41,464 nucleotides of DNA from Flavobacteriales bacterium (GCA_013214205.1 JABSPQ010000397.1:1-41464), one strand, 5' to 3'; positions 27,276-37,609 are shown, numbered from the stretch's first letter. Notes: generated from the sequence alone by a model not told the origin. Numbers and translations: made by a program.

Positions 27276-29525
27276 CTATTCGACTAACAGTGTTTTTAAT
27301 CGATCAATGGATTTTTGATTGTCGGAAAGTCGAATGGCGTCCGTTATTTGTTTTTTCTCTTTAGTAGTAAGGTGGAAGCTAAGCGACACCTTTCTTTCAT
27401 TGTTCGATTTCATTTGGAAACTCACAATATCAATGTTGCCATCAAACCATGAACTCGCATATTTTATTAGTTCATCGTTGTTGTAATCTTGAGCCTTGGT
27501 AAGGTTGCTGTACACGCTTCCTAATGGAGTAAGTAGATTTTCGACCATAGAACGAAGTGAATAATCTTTATTAACCGTGTGCTTGTCGGTATCACGCAAC
27601 TGAATTATCACGATTCCACTAGTGTTGTATTTAATCCATTCTTTAAAATTGTAGATGTAATTTAAACTGATTTTAATTCCAAAATTATCTCTAATTCCTG
27701 CATCCATCACCTCAATAGGCGGGTCGGTTGGGAGCGAAACCGCTGGTAGAACATACGGGAAAGTAGCATTCATTCGGAGTGCCGAAGTAAACTTTAAATT
27801 GTCGGCATCCTGCTCTTTAAATAATTTTCTAAACTCAATATTTTCAATGGTAGCGTTGTTGTTGATGTTTTTCTCAGGAATGTTTCTGCCTAGATAAGAA
27901 ATTTCTTGAGATGAGATCAAGAGTCTTCTGCCATCGTTTACAATAGTTGGCGACAAAATCATCATCGGTATTATTGCAGATGCTTCTGGTTCTTTATAAT
28001 CAGCCAATCTTTTATCTAAAATGTATTCGGTGTTTTTGTTAAACTGTTTTTCGAATGCATACCCTCTGTCTTTTCTGTACTCGTAGTCGCCATCCTCAAA
28101 TGTTTGAAGCCTCAAATACAAATCATTTATAGCGATTGTAAACGCTACAGGGTTAAGTAAATCTTGTCCTAAATTGGTTAAATATTTATCGTCATAAGGG
28201 TTTATGTCAGCTGTTTGCGAACGCAGATAAAGCTCCCGGTAATAAGCAGCACCAATCATACCACCCGATGAGCCAGTAATTAAATGAGTGTGTTTCGATA
28301 ATTCTCCATTTAGTATGCTATCCACTTGTTGCATAACATGAAAAGTCCAAAGAGAGGATCTTAAACCACCACCACTGCAATTGATAAAAACCAATTTGGG
28401 CTTTCTGTTGGTTTCTGTCATGTTTTTCTTTTTCCAATTATTCAGGATATTTAGCGATGTAAGTTTGTCGTATTTATAACTCGAATTAAAATTGAAGGCG
28501 GTATCGTTGTAAGCTTTTGCCTCTGTGTTGTAATTTAACCCGTAAGCCTGATTTCTCACATTCATAAATTCGAATTGTGAGAGGTAGTTAATTGCTAAAA
28601 AGAGTACGATGTAAGTTATCGGAGCCCATCCTCTAAGCCACGAATGTAGTGCGCTAGTTACCATCATAAACATGGTAAACAACAATAAAATACTTGCACC
28701 AGCAGGAATTGCGAAGAACGAAATTTCGCGGAGCCAGCCAAGTGCGAGGATTGATAATATGGCAAAAACTTCTAAAATTGCTGCGTTAATGTGGTTTTGA
28801 TGAAACACCATCAATAGCGTTTCGTCGTCGTAATGCACAATGGAACGGGCTCTTTTTATTTTAAATCCAGAGCCGATATACGATTCAATCTGCCATTTTT
28901 TAGATTCAGCCGAAAATTGTTCGAATCGGGTTTTTCTGTGCAATACAGACTTAACAGGATCGTCTTTGGCCTTTTTTTGCTTTTGTAAATCGGAAATAAA
29001 GTGGATGTCTTGATTCGTTTTAAAGAAATAGAGAAACGAAAGGAATAAAAATATTCCAATACCAATTAAGAAACCAAGGATGTCGAAAACGATTTTTTTA
29101 ACCGATTCGAATTCATATTCCATTTTAAAAATGATCATGTAATAGATGTACAGAATCAGGAAAATAATTGGAATAATACTGTTGTTAACACAGTATTTGG
29201 TAAACGGGCGCGCCAATGTTGCTGTAAACGGAAAACGATGAGCGTTTCGGATGTAGCTAAATATGTTGAATGCCATTATAAAGCCACCAGCCGCAAAACC
29301 GAGTATTAAATAAGATGCCATGTTAACTTTGCCCATGTATTCGGGGTAGAGAAACAAGGAAGGGATGCCGTACTTAGAGCCTAAACGAGAGGAAATGAAT
29401 CCAAAAATTATGATCCAATAAATTAATAAGAGGTGATTTTTTTTTATATGTACGAACAGCAGCTGAAACGGAAAAAAGTGTAAAACGCTTTTCCATAAAG
29501 GCACATGCGGGGTGTTGTCGCTCAT
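27276..29525 (-). CDS. Multi-pass membrane protein with patatin-like phospholipase domain
   Basis: The 749-residue protein combines a membrane region (about residues 1-330, roughly eight hydrophobic segments) with a C-terminal patatin-type serine lipase domain. The oxyanion loop is CSGGGLRSS (about residues 382-390), the nucleophile elbow GSSGG (near 418-422), and the catalytic aspartate lies in VMDAGIRDNFG (near 607), so the Ser-Asp dyad is complete. It probably hydrolyses acyl chains of membrane lipids; the substrate is unknown. The region before the lipase domain includes a KFEQFSAESKKW-like cytoplasmic stretch (about 190-215). It stands alone on the minus strand, divergent from aroC. The membrane part did not match a family I know. 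Confidence 0.82.
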   Translation of the reverse strand: MSDNTPHVPLWKSVLHFFPFQLLFVHIKKNHLLLIYWIIIFGFISSRLGSKYGIPSLFLYPEYMGKVNMASYLILGFAAGGFIMAFNIFSYIRNAHRFPFTATLARPFTKYCVNNSIIPIIFLILYIYYMIIFKMEYEFESVKKIVFDILGFLIGIGIFLFLSFLYFFKTNQDIHFISDLQKQKKAKDDPVKSVLHRKTRFEQFSAESKKWQIESYIGSGFKIKRARSIVHYDDETLLMVFHQNHINAAILEVFAILSILALGWLREISFFAIPAGASILLLFTMFMMVTSALHSWLRGWAPITYIVLFLAINYLSQFEFMNVRNQAYGLNYNTEAKAYNDTAFNFNSSYKYDKLTSLNILNNWKKKNMTETNRKPKLVFINCSGGGLRSSLWTFHVMQQVDSILNGELSKHTHLITGSSGGMIGAAYYRELYLRSQTADINPYDDKYLTNLGQDLLNPVAFTIAINDLYLRLQTFEDGDYEYRKDRGYAFEKQFNKNTEYILDKRLADYKEPEASAIIPMMILSPTIVNDGRRLLISSQEISYLGRNIPEKNINNNATIENIEFRKLFKEQDADNLKFTSALRMNATFPYVLPAVSLPTDPPIEVMDAGIRDNFGIKISLNYIYNFKEWIKYNTSGIVIIQLRDTDKHTVNKDYSLRSMVENLLTPLGSVYSNLTKAQDYNNDELIKYASSWFDGNIDIVSFQMKSNNERKVSLSFHLTTKEKKQITDAIRLSDNQKSIDRLKTLLVE

Positions 29526-29734
29526 AATTAAGTGCGCAAGGTTAAATGCGCTATTTATCTAACGTTGATTATTGGTCCAAAGTTGGTTAAACTAGAGGCT
29601 CGTTTCGTTCTCACCTCAATATTAAACGTTTTTTTTTAGAAGCAATTATATAAACGAATGTAAGTAGTGTGAATTTTGAATTATTCTACTTTAAACCTCC
29701 CGGTTTATTTGTTGTTAAATTTACCGCGTTAGCA

Positions 29735-29764
29735 TTGCCTATGAGCTACTTCTTGTTAATTTTG
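29735..29764 (+). promoter_or_regulatory. Promoter of aroC (TTG-N19-TAATTTTG)
   Basis: TTG at 29735-29737, exactly 19 bases, then TAATTTTG at 29757-29764. Both boxes and the spacing fit the Bacteroidota TTG/TAnnTTTG promoter. It lies about 23 bases before the aroC ATG. This is the best promoter in the window. Confidence 0.65.
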
Positions 29765-29787
29765 TAATTCATAATTCTAATCCAATA

Positions 29788-30873
29788 ATGGCAGGCAATT
29801 CAATAGGTAATCTTTTTGTACTAAGTACATTCGGTGAGTCTCACGGTAAATCTTTAGGTGGAGTATTAGATGGCTGTCCGGCCGGAGTTGAAGTTGATGA
29901 GGATTTTATTCGCTCAGAAATGAACAGAAGGAAACCTGGACAATCAAAAATTACTACCCAAAGAAAAGAAGGAGATGACTTCGAAATCCTTTCTGGAGTG
30001 TTCGAAGGAAAAACTATAGGCACACCAATTGGCTTTGTAATTAAGAATCAAGATCAGAAATCTAAAGATTACGATCACATCAAAGATAAATTCAGACCAA
30101 GTCACGCAGATTATACTTACGAGGCTAAATATGGTAACAGGGATTATAGAGGTGGAGGCCGACAATCTGCTCGCGAAACTGCATCTAGAGTTTTGGGTGG
30201 GGCCATTGCTAAAATGTTTTTGAATAAAGAAAGCATTCGTATTCAGGCTTACGTTTCTTCGGTTGGAGATATTAAATTGGATAAAAATTATACCGAATTA
30301 GATTTGTCTACCACAGACGACAACATTGTTAGGTGCCCCGATCAGGAAGTAGCAGAAGAAATGATTGCTAAAATTGACGGAATTAGAAAAGAAGGCAATA
30401 CAATAGGCGGCGTAGTTACATGTGTAATTAAAAATGTGCCTGTTGGCGTTGGCGAACCTGTTTTTGATAAACTGCATGCCGATTTAGGCAAGGCCATGTT
30501 GAGCATTAATGCAGCCAAAGGGTTCGAATTTGGATCTGGATTTGAAGGAACTGTTTTAAAAGGATCGGAACACAACGACGAATTTTATATGGATGGCGAC
30601 CGTGTTGCTACCAAAACTAATTTGTCGGGCGGAATTCAAGGTGGAATTTCTAATGGAGAAGATATTTATTTTAATGTAGCATTTAAGCCTGTAGCTACAA
30701 TTATGACTGATCAAGATTCGGTTAATTCGGCAGGCGAAGAAGTAGTGGTAACTGGCAAGGGCAGACATGATCCTTGCGTTTTACCAAGAGCAGTGCCTAT
30801 TGTTGAGGCAATGGCGGCGTTGGTTATCGCAGACCAATTGCTTAGAAACACGGCCATTCAAAAATTTCAATGA
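29788..30873 (+). CDS. aroC: Chorismate synthase
   Basis: AroC converts 5-enolpyruvylshikimate-3-phosphate to chorismate, needing reduced FMN, the last shikimate-pathway step. The 361-residue protein has the family signatures: [20 protein letters not shown] at the N terminus, [36 protein letters not shown] (about residues 118-133) and, near the end, [20 protein letters not shown]. The length is typical. Its stop overlaps the ATG of the next gene by 4 bases, so the symporter is translationally coupled, although the two have no obvious metabolic link. Confidence 0.98.
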   Translation: MAGNSIGNLFVLSTFGESHGKSLGGVLDGCPAGVEVDEDFIRSEMNRRKPGQSKITTQRKEGDDFEILSGVFEGKTIGTPIGFVIKNQDQKSKDYDHIKDKFRPSHADYTYEAKYGNRDYRGGGRQSARETASRVLGGAIAKMFLNKESIRIQAYVSSVGDIKLDKNYTELDLSTTDDNIVRCPDQEVAEEMIAKIDGIRKEGNTIGGVVTCVIKNVPVGVGEPVFDKLHADLGKAMLSINAAKGFEFGSGFEGTVLKGSEHNDEFYMDGDRVATKTNLSGGIQGGISNGEDIYFNVAFKPVATIMTDQDSVNSAGEEVVVTGKGRHDPCVLPRAVPIVEAMAALVIADQLLRNTAIQKFQ

Positions 30874-32276
30874 AAAAACTCGCTCTACACTGGCAAGTAA
30901 TTATCGGATTAGTACTAGGAACTCTTTTTGCTTATATAGCAATTACAAGCAGCCCTGTATTGGAGAAATTCACAATTGATTACATCAAGCCTTTTGGCGA
31001 CATGTTTATCAATGTCTTAAAAATGATAGCAGTGCCAATGGTATTGTTCTCTGTTATTTTAGGAATTGTTTCTTTAAAGGATGTTACCAAACTGGGCAGA
31101 ATGGGTGTGAAAACCTTGGTTTTATATTTGGCTACAACTATGTTGGCGGTAAGCCTTGGGTTGATTGTGGTTAATACAATTAAGCCTGGCGAAATGGTTT
31201 CTGATGAGATTAGGTTGGAAAACAGAATCACTTACGAACTATGGCGCGATGCAAATGAAATAAAAAAACTAGATGACATTTGTCTTTCTTGTTTGCCCGA
31301 AAATAAACAATTGATCGAAGAGATTTCGGGACGAAAGGTTGAAGAGTTAAGTGCTTGGTCGAAAAAGGCGTTGAAGCATGCTGAGGAGAATAAAGAGGCT
31401 GGTCCACTTCAGCCGTTGGTAGACGTAGTGCCGAGCAATATTTTTGAGGCATTAGTAAAAATGTCGATGTTGCAAATAATATTCTTTGCCATATTTTTTG
31501 GTGTTGTGGCCGTTAAGCTTCCTGAGAGTAAACGAAAACCTTTGATTAGTTTAATAGATAGCCTCAACGAAGTTTTCATTAAAATGATATTGGTGGTAAT
31601 GAAAGGCATGCCGTTTTTCGTGTTTGCCTTAATGGCTGGAAAATTGGTAGAAGCGGCTGGTTCCGACGAGGAAAAATTTAATGCCTTGCTAAATTTTCTG
31701 TGGAAATATGGCCTAGTAGTTGTATTTGGTTTGCTCATTATGATTTTTATAATCTATCCGATAATAGTGAAATTGATGGCCAAGATAAATCCCAAAAAGT
31801 TTTTGAACGATATTTCGGAAGCGCAAGTAACAGCCTTTTCAACCAGTTCGTCTGTCGCAACATTGCCTGTTACGATGGATTGTATGACTAAAAATATCGG
31901 AGTGCCTAAATCCATTTCTAGTTTTGTTTTACCAATTGGTGCTACAGTTAATATGGACGGTACTAGTTTGTACCAGGCCATTGCGGTAATTTCTTTGGCG
32001 CAATTCCACATGATCGACTTAGAAATTTCTCAACAATTGGTAATAATATTAACGGCAACTTTGGCTTCGATAGGGGCTGCTGCCGTTCCTAGTGCGGGTT
32101 TAGTACTCATGATTTTAGTTTTAGAATCTGTTGGTCTAAATCCTGCATGGATAGCAATAATATTTCCAATAGATCGTATTTTAGACATGTGTAGAACGGT
32201 GGTAAATGTTACAGGAGACGCCACGGTTTCAACCATCATAGCAACATCAGAAGGAGAGTTAAACATCAAACAATAA
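30870..32276 (+). CDS. Dicarboxylate/amino acid:cation symporter (SDF family)
   Basis: An inner-membrane secondary transporter of the glutamate/aspartate/dicarboxylate family. The 468-residue protein opens [20 protein letters not shown] and has the conserved serine-rich hairpin [15 protein letters not shown] (about residues 325-339), NMDGTSLYQ in helix 7 and [18 protein letters not shown] in hairpin 2. An insertion of about 70 residues (about 110-180), holding a Cys-x-x-Cys (ICLSCLP), lengthens an external loop; this is common in the phylum. The exact substrate is not readable. Translation is coupled to aroC. Confidence 0.92.
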   Translation: MKKLALHWQVIIGLVLGTLFAYIAITSSPVLEKFTIDYIKPFGDMFINVLKMIAVPMVLFSVILGIVSLKDVTKLGRMGVKTLVLYLATTMLAVSLGLIVVNTIKPGEMVSDEIRLENRITYELWRDANEIKKLDDICLSCLPENKQLIEEISGRKVEELSAWSKKALKHAEENKEAGPLQPLVDVVPSNIFEALVKMSMLQIIFFAIFFGVVAVKLPESKRKPLISLIDSLNEVFIKMILVVMKGMPFFVFALMAGKLVEAAGSDEEKFNALLNFLWKYGLVVVFGLLIMIFIIYPIIVKLMAKINPKKFLNDISEAQVTAFSTSSSVATLPVTMDCMTKNIGVPKSISSFVLPIGATVNMDGTSLYQAIAVISLAQFHMIDLEISQQLVIILTATLASIGAAAVPSAGLVLMILVLESVGLNPAWIAIIFPIDRILDMCRTVVNVTGDATVSTIIATSEGELNIKQ

Positions 32277-32282
32277 ATTAAT

Positions 32283-35024
32283 ATGAAAAAAATCATTCTA
32301 ATCGTAGTCGGCATAATTGTCTTTTTAATTGGGGCAGTAATTGCTTTGCCTGTTATTTTTAAAGACGACATTATAGCAATGGTTAAAGATGAGGCCAACA
32401 ATAACTTACAGGCAAAGGTTGAATTTGGTGAATTTGATATAAGTATCATTTCAACTTTCCCGCATTTTCATTTCGAAATCCACGACATTAAAGTGGTAAA
32501 TACAAAAGGAGAGTTTGAAGGTGTTACTTTGGTTAGTATAGGTTCTCTAGAAACTGTTTTAGATATTAATAGTGTGATAGGTGGCGAAACCTTGAAACTT
32601 AAATCATTCGATCTTTCTAATGTAGATGCCCATGTGATTGTACTTGAAGATGGGACTGCAAACTACGACATTATGATTGCTTCAGAAGAAACTGAGGACG
32701 TTGCGGAAGAAACGGGTGTTGAAAGCGGTCCGTTTAAAATGAATTTGGATCATTATGGGTTTCACAACATTAATGTTATATACGACGATAGGCAAGGTAA
32801 TATGCTAGCCGATGTGAAGAACTTTAACCACATTGGTAATATGAAGTTGAACGGCGATGTTATTGATGCAGAAACAACTACTGATATTGCTGCTTTAACT
32901 TTTGTTATGGATGGTATCAAAATGTTAAAAGAAGTATCTATGTCTTCTAAATTTGATGTTGAGGCAGACATGGAAAATTCTAAGTACACTTTTAAAGAGA
33001 ACACATTTAGAATGAACGAACTGGAACTTGGCTTTAATGGTTGGGTTGCTATGCCTGGCGATGATATCGACATGGATCTGGATTTTGAAGCGAAGCAAAC
33101 GGAATTCAAACAAATTCTGTCGTTGGTGCCAGCTGTTTATGCTAAGGATTTTGCAGATATTAAAACCTCTGGTAAAGTTGCTCTTAAAGGATCTGCAAAA
33201 GGTGTTTATGGAGATGAACTTCCTGCATTTTATTTGAGCATGGTTGTTGAAGATGCTACATTTAGATATCCTGATCTTCCAAAAGCATGTAGCAACATTC
33301 AAATGAAATTAGATATAACCAATCCTGGAGGATCTGAAGACAACACCATTGTTGATCTTTCTAAATTCCATATTGAGTTGGGAGGCAATCCTTTCGATAT
33401 GAATTTATATGTTTCTACACCAGTTTCTGATGCCAATGTAAAAGGTGGTGTTAACGGTACCATTTATTTGGATCAATTACAGGATGTAATTCCGATGGAA
33501 GAAGGTGAGGAGTATTCTGGTGAGATAACTTCTGATATTAATTTCGCCGGACGTTACTCTTCTATAGAGAATGAAAAGTATGAGGAGTTTGATGCATCGG
33601 GTAGCATGATCATTATGGACATGGTGTACAAAAGCAAAGATTTTCCTGAGGGAGTTGAGATTGAAAGGTTAGATTTTGGTTTTTCTGCTCAGTATTTAAA
33701 TCTGAATGAAATGAGCGTAGTGATTGGAAACAGTGACGTTCAAGCAAGCGGAAAAATTGAAAACCACATTGCCTATGCATTAAAAGATGATGAAACGTTA
33801 ATAGGAGTCTTCGAAATGTCGTCGAATGTTTTTGATCTGAATGAAATGATGGGAGAAGAAGACTCAATAGCTGTTGTAACTACAGACTCTGCTGAAGTTG
33901 AAGACGCATATGGGGTGGTTGAAGTGCCAGCCAACATCGATTTTCAATTGGATGCCACTTTAGGTAAAGTAATTTACGACAACATTGATGTTACTGATAT
34001 TAGAGGCCAGATTAATGTGAAAGACCAAAGAGTTTCGATGGATGATGTTGCTATGAACTTGATGAAAGGTTCGATGGTGATGAATGGCTATTACGAAACA
34101 AAGGACATTAAGGAGCCTCGAATGGATTTTAAAATGGACATAAAAGACTTTGATATTCAGGAGTGTGGCGATAAGTTTAATACGGTTAAAAAAATGGCTC
34201 CAATAGTAGAGAGCGTTAAAGGTACGTTTGATTGTAAAATGACTGTTGCTGGCTTGATGGATAACAATATGGAGCCTGTGTACGAAAGTTTAGTAGGACA
34301 AGGAAAAATGCTTACTCACGAAATTGAAATAAGTGATTTTAAACCATTAGATAAGGTAATGGCAGCGACTAGTAAATTTAAGCTTGATCCTGTTAATTTT
34401 TCGGATGCTAAATTATCGTTCGAATTTGTTGATGGCAGAGTTTATGTTGAGCCATTTAAGGTTCCATTAGGCAAAACAACTGCTACAATTCAGGGTTCTA
34501 ATGGCTTTGATGAGACAATTGATTACTTAATGACCTTAGCGATTCCTAGAGATGAAATGGGAGGACAAGTTAATCATGCAATCAATAGTTTGTTAGGGCA
34601 AGCCAACGATGCTTCTGGTTTGAATTTAACGATGAGCGACAATATCAATCTTAATGTGAGTATTGGTGGAACTATGTTAGATCCAAAGATTAAAACTGCA
34701 TTAGCTCAAGGCGAAGGCGAAAATGGCGAAGGTGGCATGAAAGATGCTTTAAAAGAAAAAGCTAAAGCCGAATTAGATAAAGCTAAAGAGGAGTTGAAGA
34801 AAAAAGCGAAGGAAGAAGCCGATAGGTTGAAACAGGAAGGGAAAGATAAGCTTGAAAAAGAAAAAGAGAAGGCCAAAAAGGAATTGGAAGCAAAAGCTAA
34901 GGCCGAAGTGGAGAAATTGAAAAAAGAATTGGCCGCAAAAGCAAAGAAAGCAGCAGAAGAGAAATTGAAAAAGGAAGCTGCGGATAAAGCCAAAAATGCT
35001 TTGAATGGTTTATTCAAAAAATAA
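32283..35024 (+). CDS. AsmA family protein with long charged C-terminal tail
   Basis: AsmA-like proteins are bridge-like lipid-transfer candidates anchored in the inner membrane and extending into the periplasm. The 913-residue protein has an N-terminal helix (IILIVVGIIVFLIGAVIALPVIF), then the AsmA pattern FGEFDISIISTFPHFHFEIHDI (about residues 45-66) and a long beta-rich body. Near residue 770 comes the conserved end of the AsmA-like repeat (NLNVSIGGTMLDPKIKTAL). Residues about 815-905 form a Lys/Glu/Ala-rich, probably coiled-coil tail, ending in ALNGLFKK. The tail is the odd part. The gene follows the symporter by 6 bases and precedes the OmpA gene by 9, so all four genes probably share one transcript. 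Confidence 0.88.
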   Translation: MKKIILIVVGIIVFLIGAVIALPVIFKDDIIAMVKDEANNNLQAKVEFGEFDISIISTFPHFHFEIHDIKVVNTKGEFEGVTLVSIGSLETVLDINSVIGGETLKLKSFDLSNVDAHVIVLEDGTANYDIMIASEETEDVAEETGVESGPFKMNLDHYGFHNINVIYDDRQGNMLADVKNFNHIGNMKLNGDVIDAETTTDIAALTFVMDGIKMLKEVSMSSKFDVEADMENSKYTFKENTFRMNELELGFNGWVAMPGDDIDMDLDFEAKQTEFKQILSLVPAVYAKDFADIKTSGKVALKGSAKGVYGDELPAFYLSMVVEDATFRYPDLPKACSNIQMKLDITNPGGSEDNTIVDLSKFHIELGGNPFDMNLYVSTPVSDANVKGGVNGTIYLDQLQDVIPMEEGEEYSGEITSDINFAGRYSSIENEKYEEFDASGSMIIMDMVYKSKDFPEGVEIERLDFGFSAQYLNLNEMSVVIGNSDVQASGKIENHIAYALKDDETLIGVFEMSSNVFDLNEMMGEEDSIAVVTTDSAEVEDAYGVVEVPANIDFQLDATLGKVIYDNIDVTDIRGQINVKDQRVSMDDVAMNLMKGSMVMNGYYETKDIKEPRMDFKMDIKDFDIQECGDKFNTVKKMAPIVESVKGTFDCKMTVAGLMDNNMEPVYESLVGQGKMLTHEIEISDFKPLDKVMAATSKFKLDPVNFSDAKLSFEFVDGRVYVEPFKVPLGKTTATIQGSNGFDETIDYLMTLAIPRDEMGGQVNHAINSLLGQANDASGLNLTMSDNINLNVSIGGTMLDPKIKTALAQGEGENGEGGMKDALKEKAKAELDKAKEELKKKAKEEADRLKQEGKDKLEKEKEKAKKELEAKAKAEVEKLKKELAAKAKKAAEEKLKKEAADKAKNALNGLFKK

Positions 35025-35033
35025 AAAGTAGTA

Positions 35034-37106
35034 GTGACCGAAGAGAAGGTAATTTTAAATACACATTTAACTTATTTAAATAGAGTCGTACTGACTCTAT
35101 TTTTATGGGCTATAGTTGCCGTCTCCTTTGCACAAGATACCGATGGGTGTTTGTATGAACCATCGAAGAAATCGAAGAAAGCATACGATAATGTAAAGGA
35201 GTCGGATGAAGCTATGGGTTTTAGGCGAAAGGCGCTCAGAGAATTAGTAGAAATCGATCCGCAATACATAGACGCCCATTATATGTTGGCGCGATACACA
35301 TTTAATTATTGTAAGGCGAATTACAAGCCATTCGATAAACCGATGGAAATGTATAAGCAGGTCATAAAATTGTGTCCAACCTATCATTCAAATCCATACT
35401 ATCATGTAGGCCGAATTCTGCATGCGCAAAAAAAGTACAAAGAAGCCATCGTCTATTTGGAAGGATTCAAGAATTTTGATGCCGAAGGGAAAGAGAAATA
35501 CGATAGAGACAGAAAGTACAACGAAAAACTAGAAGAGGTAAAGGGCTTATTAGAGGATGCTAATTTCTATGTCGATCAGTTTGAAAATCCAGTTCCATTC
35601 GATCCGGTATTGATGGAAGGAGTGAGTACAGGTGCTGATGAGTTTTTGTCGATAATAGCGCCCGATGGGGAGAGTATTTACTTTACACGTCGCAAATTTA
35701 ATGTAAGAAGTAAAAACATACCATTCACAACCGACGTTGAGGAATTCTGTAAAAGCGAAATGGTTAATGGTAAGTTTATCAAAGGCAAACCAATGACGGC
35801 TCCATTTAATATGCACGATGGAAACTCTGGTGGTACTTCGGTTTCGATAAACAACAAGGAATTGTTTTTTACGGTTTGCTTTGATGGCTTTTGCGACATT
35901 TATACCTCCAAAAGGTTTTACAATCATAAAATTTTGGACATGGATTGGAGCAAGCCTAAAAAGATGGGAACTCAAATCAATACGGAACAATGGGAGTCGC
36001 AACCATGTATTTCGGGCGATGGTAAAACTTTATACTTTGCTAGTGCTCGTGGGCCAGCAGGATTGGGCGGTACTGATATTTATAAAAGTGTGAGAGATTC
36101 TACAGGGAAATGGGGAGAAGCTGTTAATTTGGGTGCACCTATAAACACACCCGGAAACGAGAAAACGCCGTTCTTTCACGTTGATGGTATGACGATGTAT
36201 TTTGCCTCATCAGATCGCGAGGCAAAAGGGGATGCTTATTTTCCAGGGCATCGTGGTTTGGGCGGGTTCGATTTGTTCTTCTCTAAATTCAACGAAAAGG
36301 ATTCTACCTGGTCGGAGCCAAAGAATTTAGGATATCCAATTAATTCGGAAGGAAACGAATATGGTTTTTATGTAAGTACAGACGGCGCTACTGGGTTTTT
36401 CTCGTCAGATCAACTAGATGGCCCAGGAGGATTAGACCTCTACTCATTCCCTCTTTATAAAGAAGCAAGACCTGAAAAAGTAATGTTTTTGAAAGGAAAG
36501 TTAAGGGATGAAAATGGGAATCCAATTAAAAATGCTATGCTTGAATTAAGAGGATCGAAATCTAATAAGATCTTAAAAATTGATGTAGACTCCACAGATG
36601 GTGCTTATGCAATGGTAATGAAACTGGATGACGAGGACGAAGATTTTATTCTTTCTGTAAAAGGAAAGGGGCTTGCTTTTAACTCTAAGTTGATTTCTGC
36701 TAAAGATACAACGTATAGTCCACCTGCTACAGTAGATTTTGATGTAAAAACTATCAAAGTCGGTGGCTCATATCAGTTAAACGATATTTATTTTGAAACC
36801 GATTCGGCTGTACTTACTGCTAAGTCTCAATTTGTAATAACAGAGTTTATAGCCTATTTAAAATTTAATAAAAGCATTACTATAGGGATCTATGGGCATA
36901 CAGATAGTATTGGAGATGCTAATTATAATTTAGAGCTCTCACGTCAAAGGGCAGAGCAGGTAAACAACTATTTAGTAGCTGAGGGAATCAATCAAAAGAG
37001 AATTAAATTCGCAGGGAGGGGAGCTTTTCAACCAATAGCCCCCAATAAAACCGAAGTGGGTAGGGCACGAAACCGTAGAACGGAATTTAAAATACTTTCT
37101 AAATAA
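35034..37106 (+). CDS. OmpA family protein with TPR, PD40 propeller and peptidoglycan-binding domain
   Basis: A cell-envelope protein of the type that accompanies gliding and T9SS machinery. The 690-residue protein starts at GTG (35034), the only sensible start since no ATG precedes the signal peptide (about residues 14-34, VVLTLFLWAIVAVSFAQ). Order: TPR-like repeats (about 45-175), a PD40/WD40-like beta propeller (about 200-475, with blades GKTLYFASARGPAGLGGTDI, GMTMYFASSD, GATGFFSSDQLDGPGGLDLY), a carboxypeptidase-regulatory-like beta domain (about 480-575), and a C-terminal OmpA domain with IYFETDSAVLTAKS, GHTDSIGDANYNLELSRQRA and GRARNRRTEF. It closes the aroC-symporter-AsmA transcript. 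Probably it anchors an outer-membrane complex to peptidoglycan; the partner is unknown. Confidence 0.9.
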   Translation: MTEEKVILNTHLTYLNRVVLTLFLWAIVAVSFAQDTDGCLYEPSKKSKKAYDNVKESDEAMGFRRKALRELVEIDPQYIDAHYMLARYTFNYCKANYKPFDKPMEMYKQVIKLCPTYHSNPYYHVGRILHAQKKYKEAIVYLEGFKNFDAEGKEKYDRDRKYNEKLEEVKGLLEDANFYVDQFENPVPFDPVLMEGVSTGADEFLSIIAPDGESIYFTRRKFNVRSKNIPFTTDVEEFCKSEMVNGKFIKGKPMTAPFNMHDGNSGGTSVSINNKELFFTVCFDGFCDIYTSKRFYNHKILDMDWSKPKKMGTQINTEQWESQPCISGDGKTLYFASARGPAGLGGTDIYKSVRDSTGKWGEAVNLGAPINTPGNEKTPFFHVDGMTMYFASSDREAKGDAYFPGHRGLGGFDLFFSKFNEKDSTWSEPKNLGYPINSEGNEYGFYVSTDGATGFFSSDQLDGPGGLDLYSFPLYKEARPEKVMFLKGKLRDENGNPIKNAMLELRGSKSNKILKIDVDSTDGAYAMVMKLDDEDEDFILSVKGKGLAFNSKLISAKDTTYSPPATVDFDVKTIKVGGSYQLNDIYFETDSAVLTAKSQFVITEFIAYLKFNKSITIGIYGHTDSIGDANYNLELSRQRAEQVNNYLVAEGINQKRIKFAGRGAFQPIAPNKTEVGRARNRRTEFKILSK

Positions 37107-37131
37107 AACTTCTGAACTCAGGTTCTTAAAC

Positions 37132-37166
37132 AAAAAAACACATTCGCCTGTTGGTGAATGTGCTTT
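37132..37166. terminator. Intrinsic terminator between OmpA gene and rplS, bidirectional
   Basis: Stem CACATTCGCC (37139-37148) and GGTGAATGTG (37153-37162), 10 pairs with one G-T wobble and a TGTT loop. Seven A on the left (37132-37138) give a T run for the minus-strand rplS transcript. CTTTT on the right serves the plus-strand OmpA transcript less well. Confidence 0.8.
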
Positions 37167-37192
37167 TATAATGCTGTGGAAGAAAGTTCTTC

Positions 37193-37528
37193 TTAAGATC
37201 TTCTTTCTTTAATTCTAGCTTTCTTACCAATTCTATCTCGTTGGTAAAATATTCTTGCTCTTCTAACTTTGCCTGTTTTGTCGATTTTGATACTTTCGAT
37301 AGCTGGCGAATCAATTGGAAAAATTCTTTCAACACCAATTCCGTTAGAAATTTTTCTAACAGTAAAAGTTGCTGTCTTAACTTGAAGAACAACGCCTTGG
37401 AATTGTTGAACACGCTCTTTTTCCCCTTCCTTAATCTTGTAAAACACGGTGATAGTATCACCTGCTTTGAATTTAGCAAGGTTATTATCTAGAATCATTT
37501 GTTCTCTTACGTAGTCAACTGCAGTCAT
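37193..37528 (-). CDS. rplS: 50S ribosomal protein L19
   Basis: L19 sits at the interface of the two ribosomal subunits. ATG at 37528 gives 111 residues, the family length. The frame remains open for 25 more codons to 37603, but the conserved part begins AVDYVREQMILDNNLAKFKA, and the upstream part is the intergenic region after trmD. Motifs: GDTITVFYKIKEGEKERVQQ, FQGVVLQ and GIGVERIFPIDSPAIESI, then RARIFYQRDRIGKKARIKE. It follows trmD (81 bases from this start), the usual pairing. Confidence 0.96.
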   Translation of the reverse strand: MTAVDYVREQMILDNNLAKFKAGDTITVFYKIKEGEKERVQQFQGVVLQVKTATFTVRKISNGIGVERIFPIDSPAIESIKIDKTGKVRRARIFYQRDRIGKKARIKERRS

Positions 37529-37609
37529 GGTGGTATGTTTTTTCTTATAAATTTCGGAGTGCAATAATACTGAATTAATTTTATTAATCCTTCTAATATT
37601 CAATCAAAC

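Noticed and set aside
34706-35017. Minus-strand 103-residue Ser/Phe/Ala-rich frame
   Set aside because: This is the antisense shadow of the Lys/Glu-rich tail of the AsmA-like gene.
37126-37479. Minus-strand 117-residue frame over rplS
   Set aside because: It is a different frame of the clearly real L19 gene and runs through the terminator.
37529-37603. Longer rplS start giving a 136-residue L19
   Set aside because: The extra 25 residues have no counterpart in the family; the conserved N terminus begins at the ATG at 37528.
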